Assembly (NCBI RefSeq): GCF_015500055.1
Contig: NZ_CP045492.1
Location: 2,986,501-3,050,500 of the forward strand
Direction of reading: 5' to 3'
Length of the DNA stretch: 64,000 bases
Source: Mesorhizobium sp. NBSH29
Lineage (GTDB): Bacteria; Pseudomonadota; Alphaproteobacteria; Rhizobiales; Rhizobiaceae
The position numbers and the translations under genes are program-made. The first letter of the stretch is position 1; each line of letters begins with the position of its first letter. Shown here piece after piece: positions 8,999-19,825 of this stretch. The notes below the pieces were generated by a model. That model did not search any database. It had not been told where the DNA came from and saw only the letters and a program-made list of their open reading frames with translations.

Positions 8999-9644
8999 CC
9001 GTCGAAAAATTCTGCCTTGGGCCGGCCTTGCCATTGGCCTGGCCGCCATAGCGTTGCAGTTTTCGATCAGCATTCCAGCCAGCATGGCCGCTGGGCGCAG
9101 CCTCGGCGGCTCGATCATCTGGTTCTTCAGCTATTTTACGATCCTGACCAACATCGCTGCGGTTCTGGTCTATGCCCGCACCGTCACCGGCGAAAAGTCG
9201 CTGCGTCCTGCCCTTTTCGCCTCACCGGCAATGCGTGCCGGCGTTGCGGTGGCAATTACCGTGGTGTTTCTCGTCTATGCAATAGTTCTGTCGCAGCAAT
9301 GGCAACCGCAAGGCCTGTTCTATCTCTGCGACATACTTCTGCACTACGTCACCCCGGTCCTCTATGTCGTGTGGTGGCTGTGCTATGGCACCGATGGGCG
9401 CACCCGCTGGAAACATCTCTTGGCGTTCGGCGGGGCGCCGCTGATCTACCTCGTCTATGTCCTGGCGCGCGCGCCGTATGCCGGCGAAGTGCCCTACCCG
9501 TTCCTTGACGCGTCGATTGGCGGCTGGCCAAGCGTGATCATAGCCGCTGCCGGCATTTCGTGCCTGTTTATCATCCTTGGCGTTGTGGCGATCCTTGCCG
9601 ACCACGGCATCGCGCGGATGCAGCGTCGCGGCTCGACCGCCTGA
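8991..9644 (+). CDS. Pr6Pr-family (FAR-17a/AIG1-like) integral membrane protein
   Basis: 217 residues with about six membrane segments. The family is recognised by the pattern SIIWFFSYFTILTNI near residue 40 and by DILLHYVTPVLYVVWWL. Function is not established. ATG 8991 lies inside the last codons of the lipoprotein gene and directly precedes the first membrane helix. Longer in-frame starts would read through the lipoprotein frame. The gene ends one base before the convergent DUF1127 gene. Confidence 0.75.
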   Translation: MPDRRKILPWAGLAIGLAAIALQFSISIPASMAAGRSLGGSIIWFFSYFTILTNIAAVLVYARTVTGEKSLRPALFASPAMRAGVAVAITVVFLVYAIVLSQQWQPQGLFYLCDILLHYVTPVLYVVWWLCYGTDGRTRWKHLLAFGGAPLIYLVYVLARAPYAGEVPYPFLDASIGGWPSVIIAAAGISCLFIILGVVAILADHGIARMQRRGSTA

Positions 9645-9869
9645 TCACCGCGACCAGAAACGCCGCATCGCCTCGGCTTCGGCATCCTCGCGTGTCACAC
9701 CAATATCCCGCAACTGCCAATCACTCATGCTGCTCAACGCCTTGCGGCTCCGCTGTATTGCCACCTGACGGTCCACCCGCTTCGCAATCATGTTCAATCC
9801 GTAGACCAAACCGCGCAGCGGCTTTCTGCGTATCGGCACACTCTCGCACTCTTCGATTGCACCCATCAT
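9645..9869 (-). CDS. DUF1127 small protein
   Basis: 74 residues. The C-terminal part ALSSMSDWQLRDIGVTREDAE is the DUF1127 signature (an Arg-rich helix followed by LxDIGL/V). In alphaproteobacteria related small proteins have been linked to RNA turnover, phosphate metabolism and stress; the role here is unknown. ATG ATG at 9869/9866 is preceded by GAGGTG. It is divergent from the MocR-type regulator and shares its short control region. Confidence 0.85.
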   Translation of the reverse strand: MMGAIEECESVPIRRKPLRGLVYGLNMIAKRVDRQVAIQRSRKALSSMSDWQLRDIGVTREDAEAEAMRRFWSR

Positions 9870-9882
9870 TGCACCTCATCAA

Positions 9883-9951
9883 TTGGTACAATTCATATGG
9901 ATTGACGGAGCAATAGACGCAATGTACCAAATTGTCATGATGACAAATTGG
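9883..9951. promoter_or_regulatory. Palindromic operator region between DUF1127 and the MocR-type regulator
   Basis: Two nested inverted repeats are visible. TTGGTACA (9883-9890) is inverted as TGTACCAA (9923-9930). A second near-perfect 25-base palindrome is centred on G9939, with arms TTGTCAT / ATGACAA extended by CCAA / TTGG outside one mismatch. Both lie in or next to the start of the regulator gene. This is what an autoregulatory GntR/MocR operator would look like; binding itself is inference. Confidence 0.55.
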
Positions 9952-11355
9952 CTCCCCGACCTGAACGAAGGCTCCGGCCCGCTCTATCTTAGGCTGGCTG
10001 ACCGTGCCGAAACTGCAATTGCGGCAGGCACGCTGCCGCACGGCGCGAAACTGCCACCACAGCGCAATCTGGCCTATGATCTGGGAATTACCGTCGGCAC
10101 GGTCGGCCGGGCCTATTCCCTGCTGCGCCAGCGCGGACTGGTCAGTGGCGAGACCGGGCGCGGCACGTTCGTGCAAAATGGCGGGACAGTTCCGGCCAGA
10201 CCATCATCCGAGGCCCACCCCTATTCCAGCTCGCGCGAAATATTCGTCCCGCAAGGCAAGCTGATCATGGACAGCACGGCAGCGCCCGATGTCGGGCAGG
10301 CCGAGGCGCTGGGTCGTCTGGCCACCGAGATTACCCGTGACCACCCGTCCGAAATCGCGAGCTATACAAGGCGTCTTCCCGCCTCGTGGCAGGAGGCAGG
10401 TCAACGCTGGCTGAAAGTCGGCAGCTGGGAACCAAACCCATCAGACGTGGTGCCAACCCTGGGTGGACACGCTGCCATCCTGGCTGTTATCGCCGCCGTC
10501 ACGGCACCGGGCGACCGGATCGCCTTCGAGCAGCTCACCTATTCCTCAATGGCCCGCAGCGCCAACCTGATCGGACGCCGCAGCATCGCCGTCGGCATGG
10601 ATGAATTCGGGCCCGATCCGGACGATCTCGAACGCGTCTGCGCCCAACAGCATCCCAAGCTGCTGTTCCTGGTGCCTGACTTGCAAAATCCTACCCTCAC
10701 CATCATGCCGGAGGCGCGGCGTCGCGAGATTATCGACATCGCCAGACGCCACAATGTCTGGCTGATCGAAGATGCCATTTATGGAGCGCTGCTCAGCGAT
10801 GAAGAGCGGCCGCCATCGATCGCCGAACTGGCGCCCGAGCGCACCTTCCATGTCAGCAGTCTTTCAAAATCTGTCGCCGCCGGCATTCGCGGCGGCTGGG
10901 TCGCCTGCCCCCCGCATCTGGCTGCCCGCGTTTTGACGGCACAGAAAATGGTCACCGGAGGCATGCCCTTCCTGATGTCGGAACTGGCGGCCCGGCTCGT
11001 TCTTTCGGGCTATGCCGACAGTATTCGACAGAAAGTGAAAATTGAGATCGCCAGTCGTGTCACCATCGCGCGCAGCGCTCTTGGCGACTATGATTTCCAG
11101 TCTCACCGTTGCGCGCCATTCCTGTGGCTCAAGCTGCCGGAGCCCTGGCTGTCTGGAACCCTGCGCCAGGCAGCATTCAATGAGGGCGTCCTGATCGACG
11201 ATGAAGACGAGTTCAAAAGCGGTCGCACCGAAAAGACCTTCCATCGGGTGCGCATCGGCTTCTCAGCCCCGCAAAGAAGCCAGGTCGAAGGCGGATTTGC
11301 ACGCATCCTCTCGCTGCTGGACAATGGTATCGCGGGATATGACAGCTACGGTTGA
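9922..11355 (+). CDS. MocR-type transcription regulator (GntR DNA-binding domain fused to an aminotransferase-like domain)
   Basis: 477 residues. Residues ~12-80 are a GntR winged helix-turn-helix (PLYLRLADRAETAIAAG ... LRQRGLVSGETGRGTFV). The rest is a fold-type I PLP domain with the lysine in SSLSKSVAAGIRGGW, the PDLQNPT motif and EDAIYG. MocR regulators usually control a nearby divergent gene or amino-acid/vitamin B6 genes; the divergent DUF1127 gene is the obvious candidate. ATG 9922 follows GGAG with a 12-base gap. ATG 9937 or 9940 are alternatives, with no ribosome-binding site and inside the palindrome. Confidence 0.9.
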   Translation: MYQIVMMTNWLPDLNEGSGPLYLRLADRAETAIAAGTLPHGAKLPPQRNLAYDLGITVGTVGRAYSLLRQRGLVSGETGRGTFVQNGGTVPARPSSEAHPYSSSREIFVPQGKLIMDSTAAPDVGQAEALGRLATEITRDHPSEIASYTRRLPASWQEAGQRWLKVGSWEPNPSDVVPTLGGHAAILAVIAAVTAPGDRIAFEQLTYSSMARSANLIGRRSIAVGMDEFGPDPDDLERVCAQQHPKLLFLVPDLQNPTLTIMPEARRREIIDIARRHNVWLIEDAIYGALLSDEERPPSIAELAPERTFHVSSLSKSVAAGIRGGWVACPPHLAARVLTAQKMVTGGMPFLMSELAARLVLSGYADSIRQKVKIEIASRVTIARSALGDYDFQSHRCAPFLWLKLPEPWLSGTLRQAAFNEGVLIDDEDEFKSGRTEKTFHRVRIGFSAPQRSQVEGGFARILSLLDNGIAGYDSYG

Positions 11356-11456
11356 TTATTTATCGAATCCAACAGTTTTTCCAACATTTGCGGGTATATC
11401 GCAGGCGCGCGGCGCGCTAAGGGGTGCACTTCCCTGTTTTACGGATTTTGCCGGCC

Positions 11457-13682
<2,226 letters not shown>

Positions 13683-13695
13683 CGGAGACCGCGCG

Positions 13696-13929
13696 ATGGC
13701 TATGGATGCTCACGACATAGAGACCATGATCAAGGAAGGCATTCCGGACGCTAAGGTGACGATCCGCGATCTTGCCGGCGATGGCGACCATTATGCGGCC
13801 GAAGTGGTGGCCGAAAGCTTCCGCGGCAAGAGCCGGGTGCAGCAGCACCAGATGGTCTACAACGCGCTAAAGGGCAATATGGGTGGCGTCCTGCACGCGC
13901 TCGCCCTGCAGACCAGCGCCCCCGAATAG
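13696..13929 (+). CDS. BolA-family protein
   Basis: 77 residues, a short BolA/IbaG-type protein. The family pairs with monothiol glutaredoxins to carry or sense [2Fe-2S] clusters; the conserved FRGKSRVQQHQMVYNAL segment contains the invariant His. It sits 13 bases after purL and 100 bases before the monothiol glutaredoxin gene, the expected partner. A 7-base inverted repeat (ACAAGAA / TTCTTGT, 13930-13954) just after the stop might act as a weak attenuator. Confidence 0.92.
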   Translation: MAMDAHDIETMIKEGIPDAKVTIRDLAGDGDHYAAEVVAESFRGKSRVQQHQMVYNALKGNMGGVLHALALQTSAPE

Positions 13930-14029
13930 ACAAGAATCCCGGCTTGGTTCTTGTTTCGGGTCGCCTTTGGGTTTATTTGAAGTGCATGTTCCGGCCTGAC
14001 CTCCCCAGGCACGAAAGGACGACGAAAAC

Positions 14030-14368
14030 ATGAGCGGTATGAACGAATACATCGAAAGCGAAGTGAAGAGCCAGGACGTGGTGGTCTTCATGAAGGGCAC
14101 CCCGGGCTTCCCACAATGCGGATTTTCCGGACAGGTTGTCCAGATCCTCGACTACCTCGGCGTCGACTATAAGGGCGTGAATGTTCTCACCTCCAATGAG
14201 CTGCGCCAGGGCATCAAGGAGTATTCCAACTGGCCTACGATCCCCCAGCTTTATGTGAAGGGCGAATTCGTCGGCGGCTGCGATATCATCCGCGAAATGT
14301 TCCAGGCTGGCGAACTAAAATCCCTGTTGGAAGAAAAAGGCATTGACGCCAAGGGTGCTGCCGCCTGA
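14030..14368 (+). CDS. grxD: Monothiol glutaredoxin GrxD (CGFS type)
   Basis: 112 residues. The active-site motif CGFS (in [14 protein letters not shown], near residue 30) and the glutathione-binding motifs [19 protein letters not shown] mark the Grx4/Grx5 class, which binds a [2Fe-2S] cluster as a dimer or with BolA and hands it to iron-sulfur proteins. AAAGGA lies upstream of ATG 14030. It is the partner of the preceding bolA gene and is followed by a strong terminator. Confidence 0.96.
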   Translation: MSGMNEYIESEVKSQDVVVFMKGTPGFPQCGFSGQVVQILDYLGVDYKGVNVLTSNELRQGIKEYSNWPTIPQLYVKGEFVGGCDIIREMFQAGELKSLLEEKGIDAKGAAA

Positions 14369-14412
14369 CTTCCCTATAATCCTGCAGATCGCCGCTTGCG
14401 GCATCGCATGAT

Positions 14413-14447
14413 GAAATGCGCCGGGTTTCTGGCGCATTTTTTTCTTT
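14413..14447 (+). terminator. Rho-independent terminator after grxD
   Basis: AAATGCGCC / GGCGCATTT arms with an 8-base loop followed by a T run (TTTTTTTCTTTC). It closes the purL-bolA-grxD transcript and separates it from the MFS gene. Confidence 0.88.
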
Positions 14448-14469
14448 CTAGTCAAAATGGGGACGGGCC

Positions 14470-15723
14470 ATGGCTGACCATATCGCGCCACCGCAATCCG
14501 CGCCGGCAAAACTGTCGCTGCCGCGTTGGGAATTCATCGCGCTCGCCGCCGCCCTCATGGCGCTCAACGCGCTGGCCATCGATATCATGCTTCCCGGCTT
14601 GCAGCAGATTGGTGCAAGCCTTGGCGTCGAGAACGAAAACCACCGCCAATATGTGATCACCGCCTATATCGCCGGCTTCGGCCTGGCACAGCTTGCCTAT
14701 GGGCCCATTTCCGACCGGTTCGGGCGCCGTGGACCGTTGCTTTTCGGCCTTGGCATCTATGTGCTGGCCGCGTTGGCGTGCTCGTTCGTACCAAGCTTCA
14801 CGTCTCTTCTGGCACTGCGCTTCGTGCAGGGTGTTGGCGCAGCTGCAACACGCGTTATTGCGGTTTCGGTCATCCGCGACGTCTTTGGCGGCCGCGCCAT
14901 GGCCGAGGTCATGTCGCTGGTCTTCATGGTGTTCATGGTCATCCCGGTCGTCGCGCCCGGTATCGGTCAACTGGTCATGGTGTTTGCCGAATGGCACATG
15001 ATTTTCGTGTTCATGGCAGGCATCGCACTGCTCGTCACCATTTGGACGGCGCTCCGACTTCCCGAAACGCTGCACCCGGAATACCGCCGTCCGTTTACCG
15101 CCAGGTCGATCTTCGACGGCTTTCGCATCGTGCTCACCAACCGCATATCGCTGGCCTACACGCTGGCAACCATGGTCGTTTTCGGCGCCCTGTTCGGCTT
15201 CATCAATTCCGCCCAGCAGATCTATGTCGGAATTTACGGGCTCGGCGCCATGTTCCCGGTTATCTTTGCAGTGGTCGCCAGCATGATGGCTGTCTCCTCT
15301 TTCGCCAACGCGCAGCTGGTAGGCCGCTTCGGCATGCGCCGCCTCTCGCATGGGGCGTTGATCGGCTTTGTGATCGTCAACTGCATCCTGTTTGGCCTGT
15401 CGCTGCTCGGGCCGATGCCATTGCCGCTTTTCGTCGGCCTGTTCACGCTCGCCATGCTACAATTCGGCTGGATCGGCTCCAACTTCAACTCGATCGCCAT
15501 GGAGCCACTGGGCCATGTCGCGGGCACCGCATCCTCGGTGATCGGCTTTTTGCAAACTCTCGGCGGCGGCCTGATCGGCGCGGCCATTGGCCAGGCATTT
15601 GATGGCACAGTCACCCCGCTTGCCGCGGGATATTGCGCGGTGTCGATTGTCGGGTTGGTGCTGGTGCTGATCGGCGAACGCGGGAAACTCTTTCAGGCGC
15701 AAAGCAAACCGCCCGCACGCTGA
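14470..15723 (+). CDS. Bcr/CflA-type MFS multidrug efflux transporter
   Basis: 417 residues with twelve predicted membrane helices. The antiporter motif MALNALAIDIMLPGLQQIG in helix 1 and motif A GPISDRFGRRGPLLFG after helix 2 are typical of the DHA1 Bcr/CflA subfamily, proton-driven exporters of drugs or small metabolites. RVIAVSVIRDVFGG in helix 4 is the conserved motif B region. Its stop directly abuts the stop of the convergent ttcA gene. Confidence 0.9.
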   Translation: MADHIAPPQSAPAKLSLPRWEFIALAAALMALNALAIDIMLPGLQQIGASLGVENENHRQYVITAYIAGFGLAQLAYGPISDRFGRRGPLLFGLGIYVLAALACSFVPSFTSLLALRFVQGVGAAATRVIAVSVIRDVFGGRAMAEVMSLVFMVFMVIPVVAPGIGQLVMVFAEWHMIFVFMAGIALLVTIWTALRLPETLHPEYRRPFTARSIFDGFRIVLTNRISLAYTLATMVVFGALFGFINSAQQIYVGIYGLGAMFPVIFAVVASMMAVSSFANAQLVGRFGMRRLSHGALIGFVIVNCILFGLSLLGPMPLPLFVGLFTLAMLQFGWIGSNFNSIAMEPLGHVAGTASSVIGFLQTLGGGLIGAAIGQAFDGTVTPLAAGYCAVSIVGLVLVLIGERGKLFQAQSKPPAR

Positions 15724-16608
15724 TCAATCTTCGGGGGATGCTGCCGCCAGACCGGCAAAATCAAACAGCCCGGTGTCGAGCAGATGCGAGGGCCGCACAT
15801 TGGCCAGCGCCCGGATCATGCTGTCCTTGCGGCCAGGCATCCGCTTCTCGATATCGTCGAGCATCGATTTCATCACATTGCGCTGTAGCCCTTCCTGGCT
15901 GCCGCACAGATCGCATGGAATGATGGGAAACCGCATCGCATCCGCAAATTTGGCCAGGTCGGCCTCGGCGCAATGCGCCAGCGGCCGCAGCACCATCACG
16001 TCGCCCTCATCGTTCAAAAGCTTCGGCGGCATCGCTGCCAGCCGCCCGCCATGGAAAAAATTCATGAAGAACGTTTCCAGAATATCCTCGCGGTGGTGGC
16101 CGAGCACCAGCGCGGAGCATCCCTCTTCACGCGCCACCCGGTAGAGGTGACCGCGCCTCAACCGCGAGCACAGCGAACAGTAAGTAGCCCCTACGGGAAC
16201 CTTGTCGGTGACGATCGAATAGGTGTCGCGATATTCGATACGGTGCGCAATGCCATGCTTAGTCAGATAGTCGGGCAAAATATGCTTTGGAAAATTCGGC
16301 TGACCCTGGTCGAGATTGCACGCCAGCAGCTCCACCGGCAAAAGCCCGCGCCATTTCAGATCAAGCAGGATCGCCAGCAGGCCGTACGAATCCTTGCCGC
16401 CCGAAAGCGCCACCAGCCAGCGCTCTCCTGCTCGCGCCATGGCGTAGGCTTCTATCGTCTCGCGCGCCTGGCGCAGCAAGCGCTTGCGCAGCTTGTTGAA
16501 TTCGACCGACGATGGCGCGGTGTGAAACAGCGCAAACTCCGCTCCGACGGCCGGATCGATGGCTGCCCCGTCCAATGATGATTGCTCGACTGTCGACTGG
16601 ATGTTCAT
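15724..16608 (-). CDS. ttcA: tRNA 2-thiocytidine(32) synthetase TtcA
   Basis: 294 residues. It adenylates C32 of certain tRNAs and adds sulfur with help of a 4Fe-4S cluster. The PP-loop [16 protein letters not shown] lies near residue 68. Two cysteine pairs, CSLC and CDLC, provide the cluster ligands, and [17 protein letters not shown] is a TtcA hallmark. ATG 16608 is preceded by a purine-rich AGGGG site; a GTG at 16629 is the alternative. It is divergent from gtrA. Confidence 0.95.
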   Translation of the reverse strand: MNIQSTVEQSSLDGAAIDPAVGAEFALFHTAPSSVEFNKLRKRLLRQARETIEAYAMARAGERWLVALSGGKDSYGLLAILLDLKWRGLLPVELLACNLDQGQPNFPKHILPDYLTKHGIAHRIEYRDTYSIVTDKVPVGATYCSLCSRLRRGHLYRVAREEGCSALVLGHHREDILETFFMNFFHGGRLAAMPPKLLNDEGDVMVLRPLAHCAEADLAKFADAMRFPIIPCDLCGSQEGLQRNVMKSMLDDIEKRMPGRKDSMIRALANVRPSHLLDTGLFDFAGLAAASPED

Positions 16609-16734
16609 CTCAACCCCTGCAGTAGGCACTCATGCGCTTGTCAGCGCCCGCGCCAAACCGCTAGTACCTGCATTTCCAGCCTCGATGAAGCAAATTAACG
16701 TCGACAAAACCGATCTCGCGCGAAAGACCAATAA

Positions 16735-17148
16735 ATGGCATCCCGCCACCAGCCGTCCGAGCTTTCGTTGCTGACCAAGATTGCGCGCTTTGGCATCGTT
16801 GGCGTTGCCAACAGCATCATTGACCTTTCGGTGTTTTCGCTGCTCTGGAAAATGCTCGCGATCCCCGCGCTTGCAGCCAATGGGATAGGATGGCTTGCGG
16901 CGATCTGTTTTTCCTACGTCGTCAATTCCCGCTGGTCGTTTGAACGCGACAAGGCACTTGGCGATCGCCGCTCGGTCGTACGCTTCTTTATGCTCGGCGC
17001 GTTGATCACGCTGTGTGTATCGAGCCTGGCCCTGGTCGCACTAAGCCCACTCATCGGGACTTTTCCTGCCAAGATTGCCGGGCTGATTGTCGCGGCTATA
17101 TTTAATTTTCTGGCGGCCCGCTGGGCGATTGAGGATCGCATCCGGTAA
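16735..17148 (+). CDS. GtrA-family membrane protein
   Basis: 137 residues with four membrane helices. The family pattern RFGIVGVANSIIDLSVFSLLW at the start and NFLAARWAIEDR at the end are diagnostic. GtrA proteins are small transporters or flippases for lipid-linked sugars in surface-polysaccharide or teichoic-acid pathways. It stands 197 bases before the glycosyltransferase cluster in the same direction, which fits a role in glycan export. Confidence 0.85.
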   Translation: MASRHQPSELSLLTKIARFGIVGVANSIIDLSVFSLLWKMLAIPALAANGIGWLAAICFSYVVNSRWSFERDKALGDRRSVVRFFMLGALITLCVSSLALVALSPLIGTFPAKIAGLIVAAIFNFLAARWAIEDRIR

Positions 17149-17345
17149 AGGACAAGGCCCGGTTGTATTTCCGTCTTAATTTGATCCGGTGGCGTGGTCT
17201 AGGCATGTCCTGGCCCGTGGGCTAAGGTCGCTCGCCTTTACCAGACTGCTGTTGGTTCAGGGGAAGCCGGTCGAGCACTCGGTTCGGTATTACGGGTCTA
17301 TGCAACGGGCGCTCAGACGGGTCCGACGGCAAACTGAAGGTTTAT

Positions 17346-18566
17346 GTGGCCATGATGCGGCGCTTCGAAAACGCTCGAATCCTTATGTACAGCCACGACA
17401 CGTTCGGGCTCGGCCATTTGCGCCGCTGTCGCACTATCGCGCACTCCCTCGTGGAGGATTTTCGCGGCCTGAATATTCTCATCATTTCCGGAGCAACCAT
17501 TGCCGGCGCGTTCGACTACCGGGCCCGGGTCGACTTCGTCAAAATCCCCAGTGTGATCAAGCTGCACAACGGCGACTATACCTCGCTTGAGCGCCATATC
17601 GACCTGCAAGAAACGCTGAAAATGCGGCAGTCGAGCATCCGTCACACTGCTGAAACGTTTCAGCCGGACATTTTCATCGTCGACAAGGAGCCGATGGGCC
17701 TGCGCGGCGAGGTGGAAGAAACCCTCGCCTATCTCAAGACCCGGGGCACGACACTGGTGCTGGGCCTGCGCGAGGTCATGGATGCGCCGCACCTTCTGGA
17801 AGCGGAATGGAAGCGCAGCGACACGATGCGTAAGATCGACCGCTTCTACGACATGATCTGGGCCTATGGTCCACCTGAATTCTACGACCCATTGACCGGC
17901 CTCGACGTCCCGGATTCGGTGAGAAACAAAATGAAATTCGTCGGGTTTTTGCAGCGCAGCCTGTCGCACGAACAGCGGCCCGAAAACCGTCCTGAGGGCG
18001 ACTATATTCTGGTCACGACGGGCGGGGGTGGCGATGGTGCCGAACTTATTGATCAGGTCATCCACGCCTATCGGCACGACCCCACTTTGCAACACAAGGC
18101 ACTGATTGTTCTTGGTCCTTATATGCCGACCAAGCAGCGCCGAAAGCTGATCAAAAAGGGTGCCGCCGTGCCCAACATAAAAATCATCGAATTTGACAGC
18201 CGCATGGAAGAGCTGATCGCCGGCGCCAAGGCAGTCGTCGCGATGGGAGGCTACAATACCTATTGCGAGATTTTGTCTTTCGACAAGCCAGCGTTGATTG
18301 TGCCCCGCGTCAAGCCACGTGAAGAACAATTGATCCGCGCCCGCCGCGCCAGCGAACTTGGCCTGGTCGACATGCTGTTGCCGGAGGAAGCTGAGGATGC
18401 CGGCCGCCTCGCTGAAACTTTAAAGGCCCTACCCGACCGGCCTCGCCCTTCGCAAAGCAGTCCGGACCTGACGCTTGAAGGACTGGTCCACATCTCCGAG
18501 ATTGTCGGGGACTTGCTCGACGAGCGCGTAAGTCCGCACCTTTCCATTGTCGATTCCAAGAACTGA
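17346..18566 (+). CDS. Predicted MurG-like glycosyltransferase (COG4671 type), first copy
   Basis: 406 residues. The N-terminal domain begins RILMYSHDTFGLGHLRRC, a UDP-glycosyltransferase/MurG-like glycine-rich motif. The C-terminal donor-binding half has GGYNTYCEILSFDKPALIVPR and the EEQLIRA helix. The acceptor is unknown. Start is GTG 17346 with GAAGG six bases before it, or ATG 17352. It opens a same-strand run of three glycosyltransferases, a degenerate ABC exporter, a cyclic-nucleotide-binding protein and an MBL hydrolase. A related protein is encoded two genes downstream. Confidence 0.82.
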   Translation: MAMMRRFENARILMYSHDTFGLGHLRRCRTIAHSLVEDFRGLNILIISGATIAGAFDYRARVDFVKIPSVIKLHNGDYTSLERHIDLQETLKMRQSSIRHTAETFQPDIFIVDKEPMGLRGEVEETLAYLKTRGTTLVLGLREVMDAPHLLEAEWKRSDTMRKIDRFYDMIWAYGPPEFYDPLTGLDVPDSVRNKMKFVGFLQRSLSHEQRPENRPEGDYILVTTGGGGDGAELIDQVIHAYRHDPTLQHKALIVLGPYMPTKQRRKLIKKGAAVPNIKIIEFDSRMEELIAGAKAVVAMGGYNTYCEILSFDKPALIVPRVKPREEQLIRARRASELGLVDMLLPEEAEDAGRLAETLKALPDRPRPSQSSPDLTLEGLVHISEIVGDLLDERVSPHLSIVDSKN

Positions 18567-18574
18567 GAACCAAT

Positions 18575-19825
18575 TTGCCTGAACGCCGCAAGATCGTTGT
18601 CGTGCTGAAGGGCTATCCGCGCCTTTCGGAAACTTTTATCGCGCAGGAACTTCTGGGGCTGGAGCGTGCCGGGTTCGATCTCACCTTGATCGCCATGCGC
18701 CATCCTACCGACAAAAAGCGGCACCCGGTGCATGACGAGATCCGCGCGGCAGTGCATTATCTCCCTGAATATCTCTACCAGGAGCCGGTCAGGGTGCTGC
18801 GGGCGCTGGCTGCAGGCATCTGGCGCAAAGGATTCTGTAAAACGCTGAGGGCGTTCTGCGCCGATCTGCGGCGCGATCCGACGCCGAACCGTGTTCGTCG
18901 CTTTGGTCAGGCGCTGGTGCTTGCCCATGAATGGCCCGATGGCGGTGGCTGGCTGCATGCACATTTTGCCCACACGCCGGCTTCGGTCACCCGCTATGCC
19001 AGCCTTTTGACAAACGTGTCATGGACCTGTTCTGCACATGCCAAGGACATCTGGACCTCACCCGACTGGGAGCTCACCGAAAAGCTCAACGCGGCGCGCT
19101 GGATGGTGACCTGTACCCGCTCCGGATACGAGCACCTGAAAACGCTCGCCGCCCAGCCAAAGCGCGTTCATCTCAGCTATCACGGCCTCGATCTCACTCG
19201 GTTCAACCATGTGGAGAGCCAGCGCGTACCGCGCGATGGGACCGACGCTGCCAACCCTGTGGTTATGCTGAGCGTCGGGCGCGCCGTGGAAAAGAAAGGC
19301 TATGATCTTCTCCTGCGTGCGCTTGCGACCTTGCCGCCTGATCTTCATTGGCGCTTCGAGCATATTGGCGGCGGCGATGAACTGGCGCGCCTGAAGGAGC
19401 TGGCGCAATCGCTCGGCATCAGAGATCGCATCCTCTGGAAAGGCGCACTGGCACAGGAAGACGTTCTCGCGCACTACCGCCGCGCCGATATCTTTGCGCT
19501 GGCCTGCCGTATCGCCGCCGATGGCGACCGCGATGGGCTGCCCAATGTGCTGGTCGAGGCGTCGAGCCAAAACCTTGTCTGTGTATCGACCAACATTTCT
19601 GGCGTCCCGGAACTGCTCAACGACGGCGAGAACGGCCTTGTCGTGGAACCGGAAGACCCCGAAGCGCTCGCCCACGCCCTCGAAACACTGATCCGCGATC
19701 CGGCTTTGCGCAAAAATCTCGGCGAGGCGGCGGAAAAGCGTGTCCGCGCTGAATTCGACCACTCGGCCAGCATCCGCCAGCTCAAAACCCTGTTCGAGAA
19801 AGCGTGGCGGACGGAGCCTGTGTGA
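18575..19825 (+). CDS. GT4-family glycosyltransferase
   Basis: 416 residues. The N-terminal VVLKGYPRLSETFIAQEL is typical of exopolysaccharide/colanic-acid-type transferases. The C-terminal nucleotide-sugar domain shows VGRAVEKKGYDLLLRAL and the E-x7-E region EASSQNLVCVSTNISGVPEL. The start appears to be TTG 18575, eight bases after the previous stop; the ribosome-binding site is weak, so translation probably depends on the gene before it. The stop overlaps the start of the next gene by one base (TGATG). Confidence 0.85.
   Translation: MPERRKIVVVLKGYPRLSETFIAQELLGLERAGFDLTLIAMRHPTDKKRHPVHDEIRAAVHYLPEYLYQEPVRVLRALAAGIWRKGFCKTLRAFCADLRRDPTPNRVRRFGQALVLAHEWPDGGGWLHAHFAHTPASVTRYASLLTNVSWTCSAHAKDIWTSPDWELTEKLNAARWMVTCTRSGYEHLKTLAAQPKRVHLSYHGLDLTRFNHVESQRVPRDGTDAANPVVMLSVGRAVEKKGYDLLLRALATLPPDLHWRFEHIGGGDELARLKELAQSLGIRDRILWKGALAQEDVLAHYRRADIFALACRIAADGDRDGLPNVLVEASSQNLVCVSTNISGVPELLNDGENGLVVEPEDPEALAHALETLIRDPALRKNLGEAAEKRVRAEFDHSASIRQLKTLFEKAWRTEPV

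Noticed and set aside
17149-17345. Possible tRNA or small RNA in the 197-base gap before the glycosyltransferase cluster
   Set aside because: No cloverleaf arms, T-loop GTTCGA-type sequence in the right place, or terminator could be found.
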